From positions 1 to 19,213 of the forward strand of contig CAKSDE010000029.1 in assembly GCA_934444735.1 (NCBI GenBank): a stretch of 19,213 nucleotides of DNA. The letters are read 5' to 3'. The first letter of the stretch is position 1. Each line of letters starts with the position of its first letter. Below, piece after piece: positions 7,693 to 17,210 of the stretch. This stretch comes from an uncultured Clostridia bacterium. Its GTDB lineage: Bacteria > Bacillota > Clostridia > UBA1381. The position numbers and the translations under genes are program-made. The notes below the pieces were generated by a model. It had not been told where the DNA came from and ran no database searches. It was given only the letters and a program-made list of their open reading frames with translations.

Positions 7693-10600
7693 ATGAAAAA
7701 AGTAGTATCTATTTTAGCTGTTTTAGGAATTTTGATGAGTTCTGTAAATTTACCGGCGGTAAATGCAGCAAGCGGAGAAACAGCGTTTAATGACACATTC
7801 GCAGAAAACGTGGGAGATTGGGAAATCGGATATGCAGCATCAAGTGAGGGTGAGTACACAGGCATAGCAATAATACAAGAGGACGGAATGTTGAAATTCA
7901 CCTCGCCTATTGCAAAGGATGTAAATGGTGCATGCAGAAGACCTAATGTAATAAGAAAAATAAATGGCGGAGACGGAATTGCAATTCCGCAGGACGGTAC
8001 CAGATTAATTATAAATTCTCGTGTTATGATACCTACCAATGGAAGACTGGCATTTAAAATAAACTTGCCGGATACTCCCGTAAGCTGGAATGCGGCACGT
8101 GGTGCACATATTTTGTGGAATGTCGGCGGCGACGGCTTTCACAGAATGAACGGGTGTACACAGAGTACAACTTCACCAACTAATCATACATGGAGATTAA
8201 ATGAGCATTTGGAAAATGCGGTGTTGGAAAATAAGCCTATGGATGTTACCGTGGAGATGTATAAACAAGGCGGGACATTCAGAGCAGACTATTCTGTAGC
8301 GGTTGCAGGTAATACTTACACATATACAAGTGCGGATTTAACACAATTCACTCAGGCGGGAGAAGATTATTCAACATTGAAAAATATTGCTTTTATTGCC
8401 GAACAAACAACTGACGCTATGGATTATTACATAGACAATGTTTCTGTATATAAAAAGAGTGATCTCGATGCAAGCATTGAAAACAATGTTATATTAGGAA
8501 ATGTCGGAACGGTAACATTAAAGTGCAGTGCTACTCCTGATGCGGGAAGTATATTGAGTGTGGCAGATGAGTCGAATAACGCTGTAAATGTAAAAACTAC
8601 AGTTGACGCGGCTGCTAAAACTGTAAGTGCTGCATTTGCCGAATTGCCTGCAGCTGTCGGAAGCTATACTCTTAAGGCTGATAAGGTAACGGTTTTAAAC
8701 GGAATGAGCCTTAACACTTCAGAGTATTCATTTACTGTGGGAGATGCTGAAAGCTATGTAAATGAAAATTTTAGTGACGGTCTTGGTGAATTTAAACTTG
8801 GAATGGCAAGATATTATGATTCAGATTCCGCCTCTTATATTAATTATACCGATTCCAAGGTGGAAAATTCTAACGGAATGTTAAAGTTTAGCGCAAAATG
8901 TCAGGGCAGTGATAATGCTCATACAAGAGTTCCGAATGTTATAAGAGAAATAAATAACGGATATGGAATCGATGTGCCGACAAACGGAGGAAGATTGGTT
9001 ATTAAAACAACACTTGTTATGCCGGAGGTTGATGGTGTAAATCTGGCTGTTAAAACCAATGTGGGCGAGGATACCAGAGGATGGGAAAACGGCTTGTATT
9101 TATTCGATTTATTCAGAATTAACTCCGGTAGCGGTTTTCTTGTAAGAAATGGTGTGAATGAGAATAATCTTAGTGCAAATGTCGGTATCGGATTAGGGTA
9201 TGGCGAATTTGCCGGAAAGAGAATGGAGGTTACAACAGAGATTTATTTTGATAACGCTACACCGAAGGCAGATTATTCAATAAGCATTGATGGCGGAAGA
9301 ACTGTTGTGGCTAACGGCAGAGATCTGACAGAGATGTCGGGTGTTAATGATTATACAAAAATTAAGAATATAGGATTCTTTGTATCAACATCTTCAGCTG
9401 AAGCTGATTATTATATTGATGATATTAAGATTTATAATAAGAGTACAATATTAGCTGACTTGGCAAATGATATTATTTTTGAGGACGAGAGTGCAGATTT
9501 GAAGCTCAATATAACGCCTGATGAGGGAGCGGTTCTTGCAATAAAAGATGAACAAGGCGAAAATGTAGAAGTAACAGAAACAATTTATAATGAAGAAACA
9601 AAAACTTTATCAGCTGTTCCGGCTGAAAACTTATCGGCAGGTAAATATACACTTGACGCAAGCGGTGTAACCGTAAATGAAGGAATGAGTCTTGAGAAAA
9701 CAGAGTACGCATTTACCGTTATAAAGGAAGAAAAGATTATTAATGAGCAATTTGACAAAGATAACAGCAGTTGGGTTATAGCTGATAATGCTCAGTATTA
9801 TGACAGTGATACTGAAAGCTATCTCCCGTATGAGGGAACAACCCTTACAAATTCAAATGGTAAAATGGTATTCCATGCACCTGACGCAAAAACTGCAAAT
9901 GCATTGGGAAGACGTCCGTATATTATAAGAACATTTAATAACGGCAGAGGCATTAAGATTCCTACAAACGGACAAAGACTCATTATAAAAACAGGCATTA
10001 CGTTACCTGAAGACGGAAACGGGATATGCTTTACAATGGACACAAACGTTCCGGAAGCAATAGAGGGTTGGGAAACCGACACATATTATTATGATTTGTT
10101 CAGAATTACCCCGACTTATGGTCTGATGGCAAGACAAGGATATGACGAAAACAGAATAAGCAGGAACGGTAATATTGGGGCAAGCTATGATATGTTCGCA
10201 GGAACACAAGCAGAAATTAAGATTGAAATATATCATGCCGACGGTAAACCCAAAGCCGATTATCAAATAATCGGCAACGGAAAAACAATTACCGCAAACG
10301 GTTGTGATTTGTCGCAGCACCCTCAAGTCGGAGAAGACTATACATATCTTAAAAATATTGCATTCACATCAGAAGGTGTTGCTACTGATTATAGTATAGA
10401 TTATATTCAGATTTATCATGAATCGGGCGACAACAATATTGCATTTGTCGATGCAAACGGGGAAAACATCAAGACCCTTGACAACGGTAATGTATATGCC
10501 GATATTAATTATGTGTTAAATGGCGATGAAACAAAAGTATTGGCGGCGATTGCTTTGTATGAAGAGGTTGACGGTGTAATCGTATTAAAGGACATTGATG

Positions 10601-10752
10601 TAATTGAAAAAGAGTTAAAGGACCATGAGCTTTTTTATGACAGCAGCCTAAATGTAACTGTTACCGATAAAAATGCTCAATTTGTTAAGGTGTTTTTGTG
10701 GGATAAGGCTGCGTTAAAGCCTGTAGAAACAACCAAAGCTATGGGAAATTGA
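7693..10752 (+). CDS. Secreted repeat protein with three copies of an unrecognised beta-rich module alternating with Ig-like modules
   Basis: A 1019-residue exported protein of unknown function. The signal peptide ends at VNA (residue 25). The body is A1 (about 30-256), B1 (257-352), A2 (353-586), B2 (587-676), A3 (677-911), then a unique tail (912-1019). Each A module has a core RxPNVIRxINxGxGI, IPTNGxRLIIK and a closing YYIDxxxIYxxS, as in laminin-G/CBM-like jelly rolls; I do not recognise the family. B modules contain short Ig-like strands ending ...MSLxxxEYAFTV. The tail ends in FVKVFLWDKAALKPV, a motif often at the end of clostridial extracellular carbohydrate proteins. No SLH, LPXTG or stalk domain is visible, so it is released or bound by the A modules. 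RBS AAAGGAAG precedes the ATG. A1 is closely related to the first module of the next protein. Confidence 0.85.
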   Translation: MKKVVSILAVLGILMSSVNLPAVNAASGETAFNDTFAENVGDWEIGYAASSEGEYTGIAIIQEDGMLKFTSPIAKDVNGACRRPNVIRKINGGDGIAIPQDGTRLIINSRVMIPTNGRLAFKINLPDTPVSWNAARGAHILWNVGGDGFHRMNGCTQSTTSPTNHTWRLNEHLENAVLENKPMDVTVEMYKQGGTFRADYSVAVAGNTYTYTSADLTQFTQAGEDYSTLKNIAFIAEQTTDAMDYYIDNVSVYKKSDLDASIENNVILGNVGTVTLKCSATPDAGSILSVADESNNAVNVKTTVDAAAKTVSAAFAELPAAVGSYTLKADKVTVLNGMSLNTSEYSFTVGDAESYVNENFSDGLGEFKLGMARYYDSDSASYINYTDSKVENSNGMLKFSAKCQGSDNAHTRVPNVIREINNGYGIDVPTNGGRLVIKTTLVMPEVDGVNLAVKTNVGEDTRGWENGLYLFDLFRINSGSGFLVRNGVNENNLSANVGIGLGYGEFAGKRMEVTTEIYFDNATPKADYSISIDGGRTVVANGRDLTEMSGVNDYTKIKNIGFFVSTSSAEADYYIDDIKIYNKSTILADLANDIIFEDESADLKLNITPDEGAVLAIKDEQGENVEVTETIYNEETKTLSAVPAENLSAGKYTLDASGVTVNEGMSLEKTEYAFTVIKEEKIINEQFDKDNSSWVIADNAQYYDSDTESYLPYEGTTLTNSNGKMVFHAPDAKTANALGRRPYIIRTFNNGRGIKIPTNGQRLIIKTGITLPEDGNGICFTMDTNVPEAIEGWETDTYYYDLFRITPTYGLMARQGYDENRISRNGNIGASYDMFAGTQAEIKIEIYHADGKPKADYQIIGNGKTITANGCDLSQHPQVGEDYTYLKNIAFTSEGVATDYSIDYIQIYHESGDNNIAFVDANGENIKTLDNGNVYADINYVLNGDETKVLAAIALYEEVDGVIVLKDIDVIEKELKDHELFYDSSLNVTVTDKNAQFVKVFLWDKAALKPVETTKAMGN
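7810..8440 (+). repeat. Repeat copy 1 (module A1), paired with 11030-11660
   Basis: The sequence aligns without gaps to 11030-11660 at a constant offset of 3220 bp. By hand count, divergence is about 14% over 7810-8136 but only about 3% over 8137-8440, with a perfect run of 119 bp at 8137-8255. The step in identity points to a later gene-conversion event in the second half. Confidence 0.9.
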
Positions 10753-10906
10753 CCGATAATTAATGGCAGGTGAATAAATGAGATTTAAAATTTTACACAG
10801 TATGCCTTGGGAAAGAATGACAAGATAAGTATTTTGAGAACAAAACATTGATTATTCAACAGCTATTTTAAAAATGGCAAAGACAACAAAACATGAGGTG
10901 AATTTT
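10753..10906. other. 154-bp gap between two operon genes
   Basis: The gap has no recognisable terminator or promoter of consensus quality. It contains one 16-codon frame (ATG 10779, product MRFKILHSMPWERMTR) preceded by AGGTG. This might be a leader peptide or the decayed start of a lost gene, or chance. Transcription probably reads through from the upstream gene. Confidence 0.3.
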
Positions 10907-13900
10907 ATGGTAAACAGAAAAAAGAAAGCGGTAGTGCTGGGATTATGTGTATCAATCATGACTACTTGCCTGCCTTGGGCTGCAAGAGCACAAACTGAAA
11001 GCTATTTAAATGATTGCTTTGAAAGCACTGTGGGAGATTGGGAGATTGGATATGCAAAATCATCTGAGGGTGACTACGCAGGTATAGAAATGACACAAGA
11101 GGACGGAATGTTGAAATTCACCTCTCCTATTGCAAAAGATGTATATGGTGCATACAGAAAACCTAATGTGATAAGAAAAATTAATAACGGAGCCGGAATT
11201 GCAATTCCGCAAAATGGTGATAGATTGGTTATAAAATCACGTGTTATAATACCTACCGGGGGAAGATTGGCATGTAAAATAAACTTGCCTGATACTCCCG
11301 CAAGCTGGAATGCGGCACGTGGTGCGCATATCTTATGGAATGTCGGCGGCGATGGTTTTCACAGAATGAACGGGTGTACACAGAGTACAACTTCACCAAC
11401 TAATCATACATGGAGATTAAATGAGCATTTGGAAAATGCGGTGTTGGAAAATAAGCCTATGGATGTTACCGTGGAAATGTATAAACAAGGTGGAACATTC
11501 AGAGCAGACTATTCTGTAGTGGTTGCAGGTAATACTTACACATATACAGGTGCGGATTTAACACAATTCACTCAGGCAGAAGAAGATTATTCAACATTGA
11601 AAAATATTGCTTGTGTTGCCGAACAAACAACTGACGCTATGGATTATTACATAGATAATGTACAGATATATTATAAGAATGGGGTATCGGTAACGAGCAG
11701 GTTTTTAAATGATTTATCAAAGGGATATATTTGTGATACCGATGAATTTAAAATTGAATTTGGTGCAGATATGTCAGAGGATACATTAAATGCCGACAGT
11801 ATTGTAATGACAAATGAAAAGGCTGAAACGATAGAATATAATGCTGAAAATGCTTATGATTCTGATAAACGCATATATACAATCAGTCCAATCGAACCGC
11901 TTGTTGACGGTGAATATACCATTTCCTTTGACTTTGATAAAATAAAATATTCGATTGATTTAGACGCACCCATTCAAAATGATATGTTAAGGAAAATAAC
12001 CTTTAACTATTATGAAAATTTGCCGCCAAAGGCTCCGATTGCCGAAGAGGTAGGAATAGGCGGAACTATTGCGGTAAAAAGAAGTGTTACAGGTACATAC
12101 AAATTTACTGATGAAAACGGTGACAGTGAATGTGAAAGTAAATATCAATGGTATGTATCGGACAGCTTAGACGGTGAATATTTACCGATTGATAATGCAA
12201 ATAAAATAGATTTTACTATTCCTGAAAACTTTGAAGGAAAGTATATAAAATTTGAAGTAACACCTATGAGTGAAAATGAACCGTATTACGGGGATGCGGT
12301 AAGGTCTGAAGCGGTGCAGGTTTTATCGGGAATGGCACTGTATCCGAACTTGCTTAAAAACCCTGATTTTGAAACCGGAGATATGACAGGCTGGCAGTAT
12401 GATTCACAGCAGATGAACGCTGATGTTATAAATGACGGAACGGCACAAAGCGGAAACTATTATATGGCCGTTACGAACAGATTGATAAATGCATATTATT
12501 ATAATCAAAGAATTACAATCAAGGAAAATGAAACTTATCTTTTTAACGGATATGCAAGAATCCATAAAAATGCTGCCGTTGAAGAATTTGGATTATTTCC
12601 GTATCTTGAATCAAAGCCCGGTAATGCATGGTCAGATTTGACAATAAATGATTCGGTTAATATGAAAAAAGGTGAGGACTGGAAGCAGATTTCAAAGGTA
12701 TTAACCTGTGTACCTGTTGAAGGTGCAGAAACAATAACAACCGGTGTTTCGCTTTTGACATGGCCTGCCGGAAAGCCGGGATATGATTTTTGCGTTGACA
12801 ATCTTTACTTTGGTGAGCTTGAAATAGGGGATATTGAGGTTAATGTGCCTGAAAGTATACAAATCCCCGAAATAGGTGAGGTTTCCTATTCAATTTCGGG
12901 AAAGCCTTTGAATCAGCTTGGATTTGACAAGGGGCTTACAGAACAGAAAGTTACCTGGAAACTGCCGGAAGAAACAAGAGGTGTATATATTAAGGACAAT
13001 AAAATATTTGTTACAAAGGATGCAATAGCAGGCGATGTGATTTTGGAGGCAATATGTACTCCCAACGGATTGCCGGGGGTTATGGACTTTTCAAAGGAAG
13101 TTGCAATTCCTTTACTTACCAATGACAACAAGACGCCGATGATTGAAAATGTTTCATTGACAGGTACTGTTATTACAGGTAAAGAATTAAAGGTTGATTA
13201 TAATTATTATCAAATAGACAGCGAAGAAGACGCATCACAAATAGAATGGTATTACTCAGATATTGATGGGAATAATTTTTCAATCATACCAAATACTGCG
13301 GGCAAAAGCTATGTTGTGGAAGCTGCATATGCAAACGGAAAGATTAAAGTAAAAGTGCAAGCCAAAACCGAAAGCGGAATTTTGGGGAGTGTATATGAGA
13401 GTAATCTTGTATATGTTCCGAGTGCACCGGAGGTATCAAATATAAAAATTTCCGATGGCAGATTTGTTGATGAGAAAATTGTGGGAGCATATGAATATTT
13501 TGATAGAAACGGCGACAAACAAGCAGGCGAAAAATTCCGTTGGTTGCGTTCGGACAGCGAAAACGGCACATATACAGCTATTCCCGGTGCAACCGAAGCT
13601 GAATATGTTTTGACAGATGATGATGTTGAAAAGTATTTAAAGCTTGAGGTTGTAGCTGTGAGTGAAAATGAACCTACAGAAAGCGTACCGACTATAAGTG
13701 CAGCCGTTAAGGGCCCGTCATATCCGTATGCTACGAATGTTCGCATTAATCAGTCGAGCAATCTTTTGACAGGTGAATATAAGTATAATAGCGATAACGG
13801 AGCAGTTGAGGGAGATACTGTTTGCAAGTGGTATAGGAACGGTGTATTAGTCGGAACAGGCATGAGCTATAAAACAACAGAAAACGGCACATACATATTT

Positions 13901-14641
13901 GAAGTAACTCCCGTTGCACAAAAGAAGCCATATGAAGGAAAACCTGTAAGCGCTTCGAAAAATGTAACGGTAAAATCATCGGGCGGAGGCGGTGGAGCCG
14001 CATCTTCGTCCGGCGGTAGTTTGGGATATACTCCAAATGGTGGAATTTCTAATGTTATTTCAGAAATAGTTAAGCCTGCAAATGAAGAAAAAACAAAATT
14101 CAGCGATATATCAAATCATTGGGCAAAGGAATATATCGAAAAGGCAGTTGAGCTTGGAATAATTGAATCAGACGAGTCCTTATTCAGACCGGACGATATG
14201 GCACTCAGAAGTGATTGTATTTCGTGGATTGCTGATGCTTGTTATATTGAGGCGGTTGAATATAGGAATGAATTTGAAGATGTTAAAAGCGAAGATGAAT
14301 TTTCAGGAAAACTCCAGGCTTTAGTTGATATTGGCGTTATCAGCAAAGATGTTAATTTCAGACCGCAGAGAAATATAACAAGAGAGCAGATGTGCAAGGT
14401 TATCGCAAAGGTTTTGGAATATAAAATGAAAGAATTACCGCAAGAAGTGAATTTAAAGGGAATGTTTTCCGATTATAACGATATTTCGGAGTGGGCAATA
14501 CCTTATGTAGAGGTTGCAGTGAGCTTCGGAATGATGAACGGTGTCGGAAATGATTTATTTGCACCTAAAGGAAATATTTCAAGAGCACAAATAGCTACAC
14601 TGATATGCAGATTAACAGAGAAAATCGGAGGAGCAAAATGA
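10907..14641 (+). CDS. SLH-anchored multi-domain surface protein
   Basis: I start this gene at ATG 10907, six bases after GAGGTG, rather than at the in-frame ATG 10874, which lacks a ribosome site and would put charged residues before the signal peptide. The 1244-residue product has a signal peptide ending ARA (28). Then come: module A4 (about 30-258, a close copy of module A1 upstream); a region like SbsA-type Ig domains (262-373); an Ig-like repeat R1 (379-465, KYQWYVSDS); a CBM4/9-like jelly roll opening NLLKNPDFETGDMTGW (475-640); a bacterial Ig-like stretch (642-740); three more Ig-like repeats with a W-Y/L-x-SD-x3-G core (741-1024; the last lacks SD); a Gly/Ser linker (1025-1046); and three SLH domains (about 1064-1241). 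SLH domains bind pyruvylated secondary wall polymers, so it sits on the cell surface and probably binds glycan. No catalytic domain is seen. Confidence 0.88.
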   Translation: MVNRKKKAVVLGLCVSIMTTCLPWAARAQTESYLNDCFESTVGDWEIGYAKSSEGDYAGIEMTQEDGMLKFTSPIAKDVYGAYRKPNVIRKINNGAGIAIPQNGDRLVIKSRVIIPTGGRLACKINLPDTPASWNAARGAHILWNVGGDGFHRMNGCTQSTTSPTNHTWRLNEHLENAVLENKPMDVTVEMYKQGGTFRADYSVVVAGNTYTYTGADLTQFTQAEEDYSTLKNIACVAEQTTDAMDYYIDNVQIYYKNGVSVTSRFLNDLSKGYICDTDEFKIEFGADMSEDTLNADSIVMTNEKAETIEYNAENAYDSDKRIYTISPIEPLVDGEYTISFDFDKIKYSIDLDAPIQNDMLRKITFNYYENLPPKAPIAEEVGIGGTIAVKRSVTGTYKFTDENGDSECESKYQWYVSDSLDGEYLPIDNANKIDFTIPENFEGKYIKFEVTPMSENEPYYGDAVRSEAVQVLSGMALYPNLLKNPDFETGDMTGWQYDSQQMNADVINDGTAQSGNYYMAVTNRLINAYYYNQRITIKENETYLFNGYARIHKNAAVEEFGLFPYLESKPGNAWSDLTINDSVNMKKGEDWKQISKVLTCVPVEGAETITTGVSLLTWPAGKPGYDFCVDNLYFGELEIGDIEVNVPESIQIPEIGEVSYSISGKPLNQLGFDKGLTEQKVTWKLPEETRGVYIKDNKIFVTKDAIAGDVILEAICTPNGLPGVMDFSKEVAIPLLTNDNKTPMIENVSLTGTVITGKELKVDYNYYQIDSEEDASQIEWYYSDIDGNNFSIIPNTAGKSYVVEAAYANGKIKVKVQAKTESGILGSVYESNLVYVPSAPEVSNIKISDGRFVDEKIVGAYEYFDRNGDKQAGEKFRWLRSDSENGTYTAIPGATEAEYVLTDDDVEKYLKLEVVAVSENEPTESVPTISAAVKGPSYPYATNVRINQSSNLLTGEYKYNSDNGAVEGDTVCKWYRNGVLVGTGMSYKTTENGTYIFEVTPVAQKKPYEGKPVSASKNVTVKSSGGGGGAASSSGGSLGYTPNGGISNVISEIVKPANEEKTKFSDISNHWAKEYIEKAVELGIIESDESLFRPDDMALRSDCISWIADACYIEAVEYRNEFEDVKSEDEFSGKLQALVDIGVISKDVNFRPQRNITREQMCKVIAKVLEYKMKELPQEVNLKGMFSDYNDISEWAIPYVEVAVSFGMMNGVGNDLFAPKGNISRAQIATLICRLTEKIGGAK
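11030..11660 (+). repeat. Repeat copy 2 (module A4), paired with 7810-8440
   Basis: This is the partner of the repeat at 7810-8440. The 119-bp perfect match falls at 11357-11475. Similarity fades after about 11660, where the protein leaves module A and enters a different Ig-like region, so the duplication unit matches a whole protein module. Confidence 0.9.
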
Positions 14642-17178
14642 GAAGAAAATTTGCAATAATATTGAGCCTTATAATGTTTTCTCAAAGCGTTGCATTTGCA
14701 AAGTATTTGGATAATAATGAGGAAGTAATGGATAGTGTTTATAAATTTGACGTGGGTGATTTCGTAAAGGAAGACGATGAGGTCGTTCACAGAGATGTTT
14801 ATCAGGATGCTATCGATATAGTTTGTGCATTGGGCATAATGGAAACAAATGATAAAGGAGATTTCGCCGGCGAGGAGTCTTTGAGCAACAATGACTTTAT
14901 AAATGCATTGAAGGCATTGAAGGTAAATGCGTATATTGGCGGAGAGGTTATTGACGGGAGCATTACTTTTGCACAGGCATTTGAGGCAATGGTCAGTGCT
15001 TTGGGGTATGATATTTATAAAACTCTTAACAATGATTCCGGTTCATGGGTTTATAAAACAGCTGTAATGCTTGGCTTAAACAAGAATCTTGATGTTACCT
15101 TGAATAAAACAATTCAAAGACGTGAATTTGCTCAAATGTTAGTTAATTCCTTTGATGTAAGCATTGGAAAAACCGATTATAACGGTAATTTTGATGTCGT
15201 TGAAGATATGAACATTTTAAGCCAAAATCTTGATATTTATGAAATTTCAGGGTTTGTAAACGGAAATGAGATGTATAATATATATTCCGGCAGTGCTGCC
15301 GGAAAAGACACCATAGAAATTGATAAAGAGGAATATAAATGTTATAATTCGGATTATGCTTTGAATTTTATCGGTAAAAGAGTTACAGGATATGTTTACG
15401 TGTCCGATTATAACGAAAGAGAGATTTTGTATCTGACCGATGATAAAAAAGACAATTCGGTACTAATCAATTTTAATAATATATTTGATGTAGAGGATTA
15501 CATCAAATATGAAGCTGACGGAAAAGAAAAAAAGATAAATATAAAAAATATTGAATATGTTATATTTAACGGAAAAAAAGTCAATGTTTCAGCTCTTTAT
15601 GATTACACAAAATATGACGGTACTGTTTTGATTTCATCAACAGACAAAAATTCTCATTATAATTGTATGATTATTAACACATATTCATATTATGTTATAC
15701 ATTCCGTAGATAAGCATGAAGAGCAAATTTACTTGAAAGACAATGCTTTATTTGAGGGTGAGAATTATATTGACTTGGGGAATGACGGAAAAATAATTTG
15801 CAGTCTTGATAAAGAGCTTTGCGAATATACGTCACTGAGCGCAGGTCAATCCATAAGAGTGTGGCAGAATACGGAAAAGACATTTACCGTAATTGAAGCC
15901 TCGTCCGAACAGGTAAGCGGAAAGGTAGCAGAGATTGACAATGAAAACGGAATTATAAGAATTGGCACAGAAGAGTATTATCTGTCATCAAGATTTCGTA
16001 ACGCAGGTAAAGAAACAGAATTTAAGAGCGGTGATTACGGCAGATTTTATGTTACTGTTGACAGATACATTGCAGGTTTCAAAAACGGTGATGTAACAAC
16101 CTATGCGTATTTATCGAAAGTATTTGAAGATGATGAAAACGATACTGTTAAGTGTAATCTTTTTACGCAGGATAATAAGTGGGTTACTTTAGAACTTAAG
16201 AAAAAAATCACACTTGACGGTGTAAAGGGTGTGGAACGGAATGCGGCACTTCAAAGAATAAAAGACGAGAACATGGATAAAACAATTGTCAGATTTAAGC
16301 AAAATTCCGAAGATGAGATAATGTTTCTGGACACCTTGATTGATACTGAAGATGAAGCAGGTGATGAAATGCGTTTAAAGCTTGCCTTTGATGGTAATGT
16401 AACTCAAAGCTGGATTGGCGGAACATGGTTCAGAACTGATTTGGCGCCGAGAATGGAAAACGGGACGCCTGTATTTCAAATTCCCGAGGATGAATCAAAG
16501 ACAGAAAGGTTTAAATGTACCGATTCCTCAACTTTATCTGATGATGAGAAGGAAATATATATAAAAATGTATACTGTAGATGACTTTAATTTTGCCAGGG
16601 TTGCCTTAATGGGTGAAGCGCAACAGTCATTGGATTGGGAAACACAATATTGGTTTTATATAGAACGTGTTTTAACAACTTGGGATGAAGATGAGGAGGA
16701 ATTAGCATATCAATTAATCGGTAAGCGTATGCAAATCGGTAAGATAGACTCCGTTACTGATTATGAGCTTTATGTTTCCGAATCGGTAAAAACAAAGATT
16801 GAAGAAAAATACCCGAATGGTATTGCTGCCGGTTCATTGTTAAAAGCCACATATTCATCGGATTCCTATTTGATAAATGCCGAGGTTAAATTTAAGAATG
16901 CTGTTTTGCCGGACGAGTTTATCGGTGACAATAATTCGTATTATTACAAGCTTTTCTGCGGAAATATAATAGATATAGACACAGAAAGACTTAGCAGAGG
17001 ATATGTTGCAGTTCAGGCATTATCAAGAAAGTATTATTTCCCGATTAATAACTTAATTATAATTGATAAAGATACAAAGAAAGCCAGAGCAGGAAGTGTC
17101 GGAGATTTACATATAGGCGAAAAAATGTATGTGTATAAAGGCGCGGGCGGAGGTCGTATTTGTGCGGTGGTAAGATAA
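14638..17178 (+). CDS. Exported protein with degenerate SLH-like N-terminus and unrecognised beta-rich body
   Basis: The ATG at 14638 overlaps the stop of the SLH gene as ATGA, and GGAGG lies seven bases upstream (inside that gene), so the two are translationally coupled. An in-frame ATG at 14605 would hide the signal peptide. The 846-residue product has a signal peptide ending AFA (21). Residues about 45-175 look like two weak SLH repeats (DAIDIVCALGIMET, then AVMLGLNKNLDVTLNKTIQR followed by REFAQML). From about 185 to the end is a beta-rich, Lys/Asp/Tyr-rich region with small barrel-like repeats (for example IEYVIFNGKKVNVS, VSGKVAEIDNENGIIRI); I do not recognise it. Its coupling to the SLH protein suggests a partner in the same surface structure, perhaps an S-layer-associated protein. 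It could be a wall-binding protein without enzymatic function. It is the last gene of the operon. Confidence 0.75.
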   Translation: MRRKFAIILSLIMFSQSVAFAKYLDNNEEVMDSVYKFDVGDFVKEDDEVVHRDVYQDAIDIVCALGIMETNDKGDFAGEESLSNNDFINALKALKVNAYIGGEVIDGSITFAQAFEAMVSALGYDIYKTLNNDSGSWVYKTAVMLGLNKNLDVTLNKTIQRREFAQMLVNSFDVSIGKTDYNGNFDVVEDMNILSQNLDIYEISGFVNGNEMYNIYSGSAAGKDTIEIDKEEYKCYNSDYALNFIGKRVTGYVYVSDYNEREILYLTDDKKDNSVLINFNNIFDVEDYIKYEADGKEKKINIKNIEYVIFNGKKVNVSALYDYTKYDGTVLISSTDKNSHYNCMIINTYSYYVIHSVDKHEEQIYLKDNALFEGENYIDLGNDGKIICSLDKELCEYTSLSAGQSIRVWQNTEKTFTVIEASSEQVSGKVAEIDNENGIIRIGTEEYYLSSRFRNAGKETEFKSGDYGRFYVTVDRYIAGFKNGDVTTYAYLSKVFEDDENDTVKCNLFTQDNKWVTLELKKKITLDGVKGVERNAALQRIKDENMDKTIVRFKQNSEDEIMFLDTLIDTEDEAGDEMRLKLAFDGNVTQSWIGGTWFRTDLAPRMENGTPVFQIPEDESKTERFKCTDSSTLSDDEKEIYIKMYTVDDFNFARVALMGEAQQSLDWETQYWFYIERVLTTWDEDEEELAYQLIGKRMQIGKIDSVTDYELYVSESVKTKIEEKYPNGIAAGSLLKATYSSDSYLINAEVKFKNAVLPDEFIGDNNSYYYKLFCGNIIDIDTERLSRGYVAVQALSRKYYFPINNLIIIDKDTKKARAGSVGDLHIGEKMYVYKGAGGGRICAVVR

Positions 17179-17190
17179 TGTTGTAAACGA

Positions 17191-17210
17191 GCTTCAATAA
17201 AATTTGAAGC
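17191..17210 (+). terminator. Hairpin at the operon end, lacking a T-run
   Basis: GCTTCAA (17191-17197) pairs perfectly with TTGAAGC (17204-17210) around a 6-base loop, 12 bases after the last operon stop codon. Position and shape fit an intrinsic terminator, but the next bases are GGGAGGGGGG, not T. The T-run may have been displaced when the IS3 end joined here. Confidence 0.45.

Noticed and set aside
9506..10326. Several minus-strand ORFs inside the repeat-protein gene
   Set aside because: Shadow frames with Leu/His- or Cys-rich composition and no ribosome sites.
10874..10906. Upstream ATG as the start of the SLH protein gene
   Set aside because: No ribosome binding site, and it adds eleven residues before a standard signal peptide; ATG 10907 has GAGGTG at the right distance.
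13309..14036. Minus-strand ORFs inside the SLH gene
   Set aside because: Shadow frames opposite well-supported Ig-like repeats.
14605..14637. Upstream ATG as the start of the last operon gene
   Set aside because: It would bury the signal peptide; ATG 14638 has GGAGG and an ATGA overlap with the previous stop.
7693..14641. CRISPR or other short tandem repeat array
   Set aside because: The repeated DNA here is two ~630-bp protein-module copies; no short regularly spaced repeats were seen anywhere in the window.
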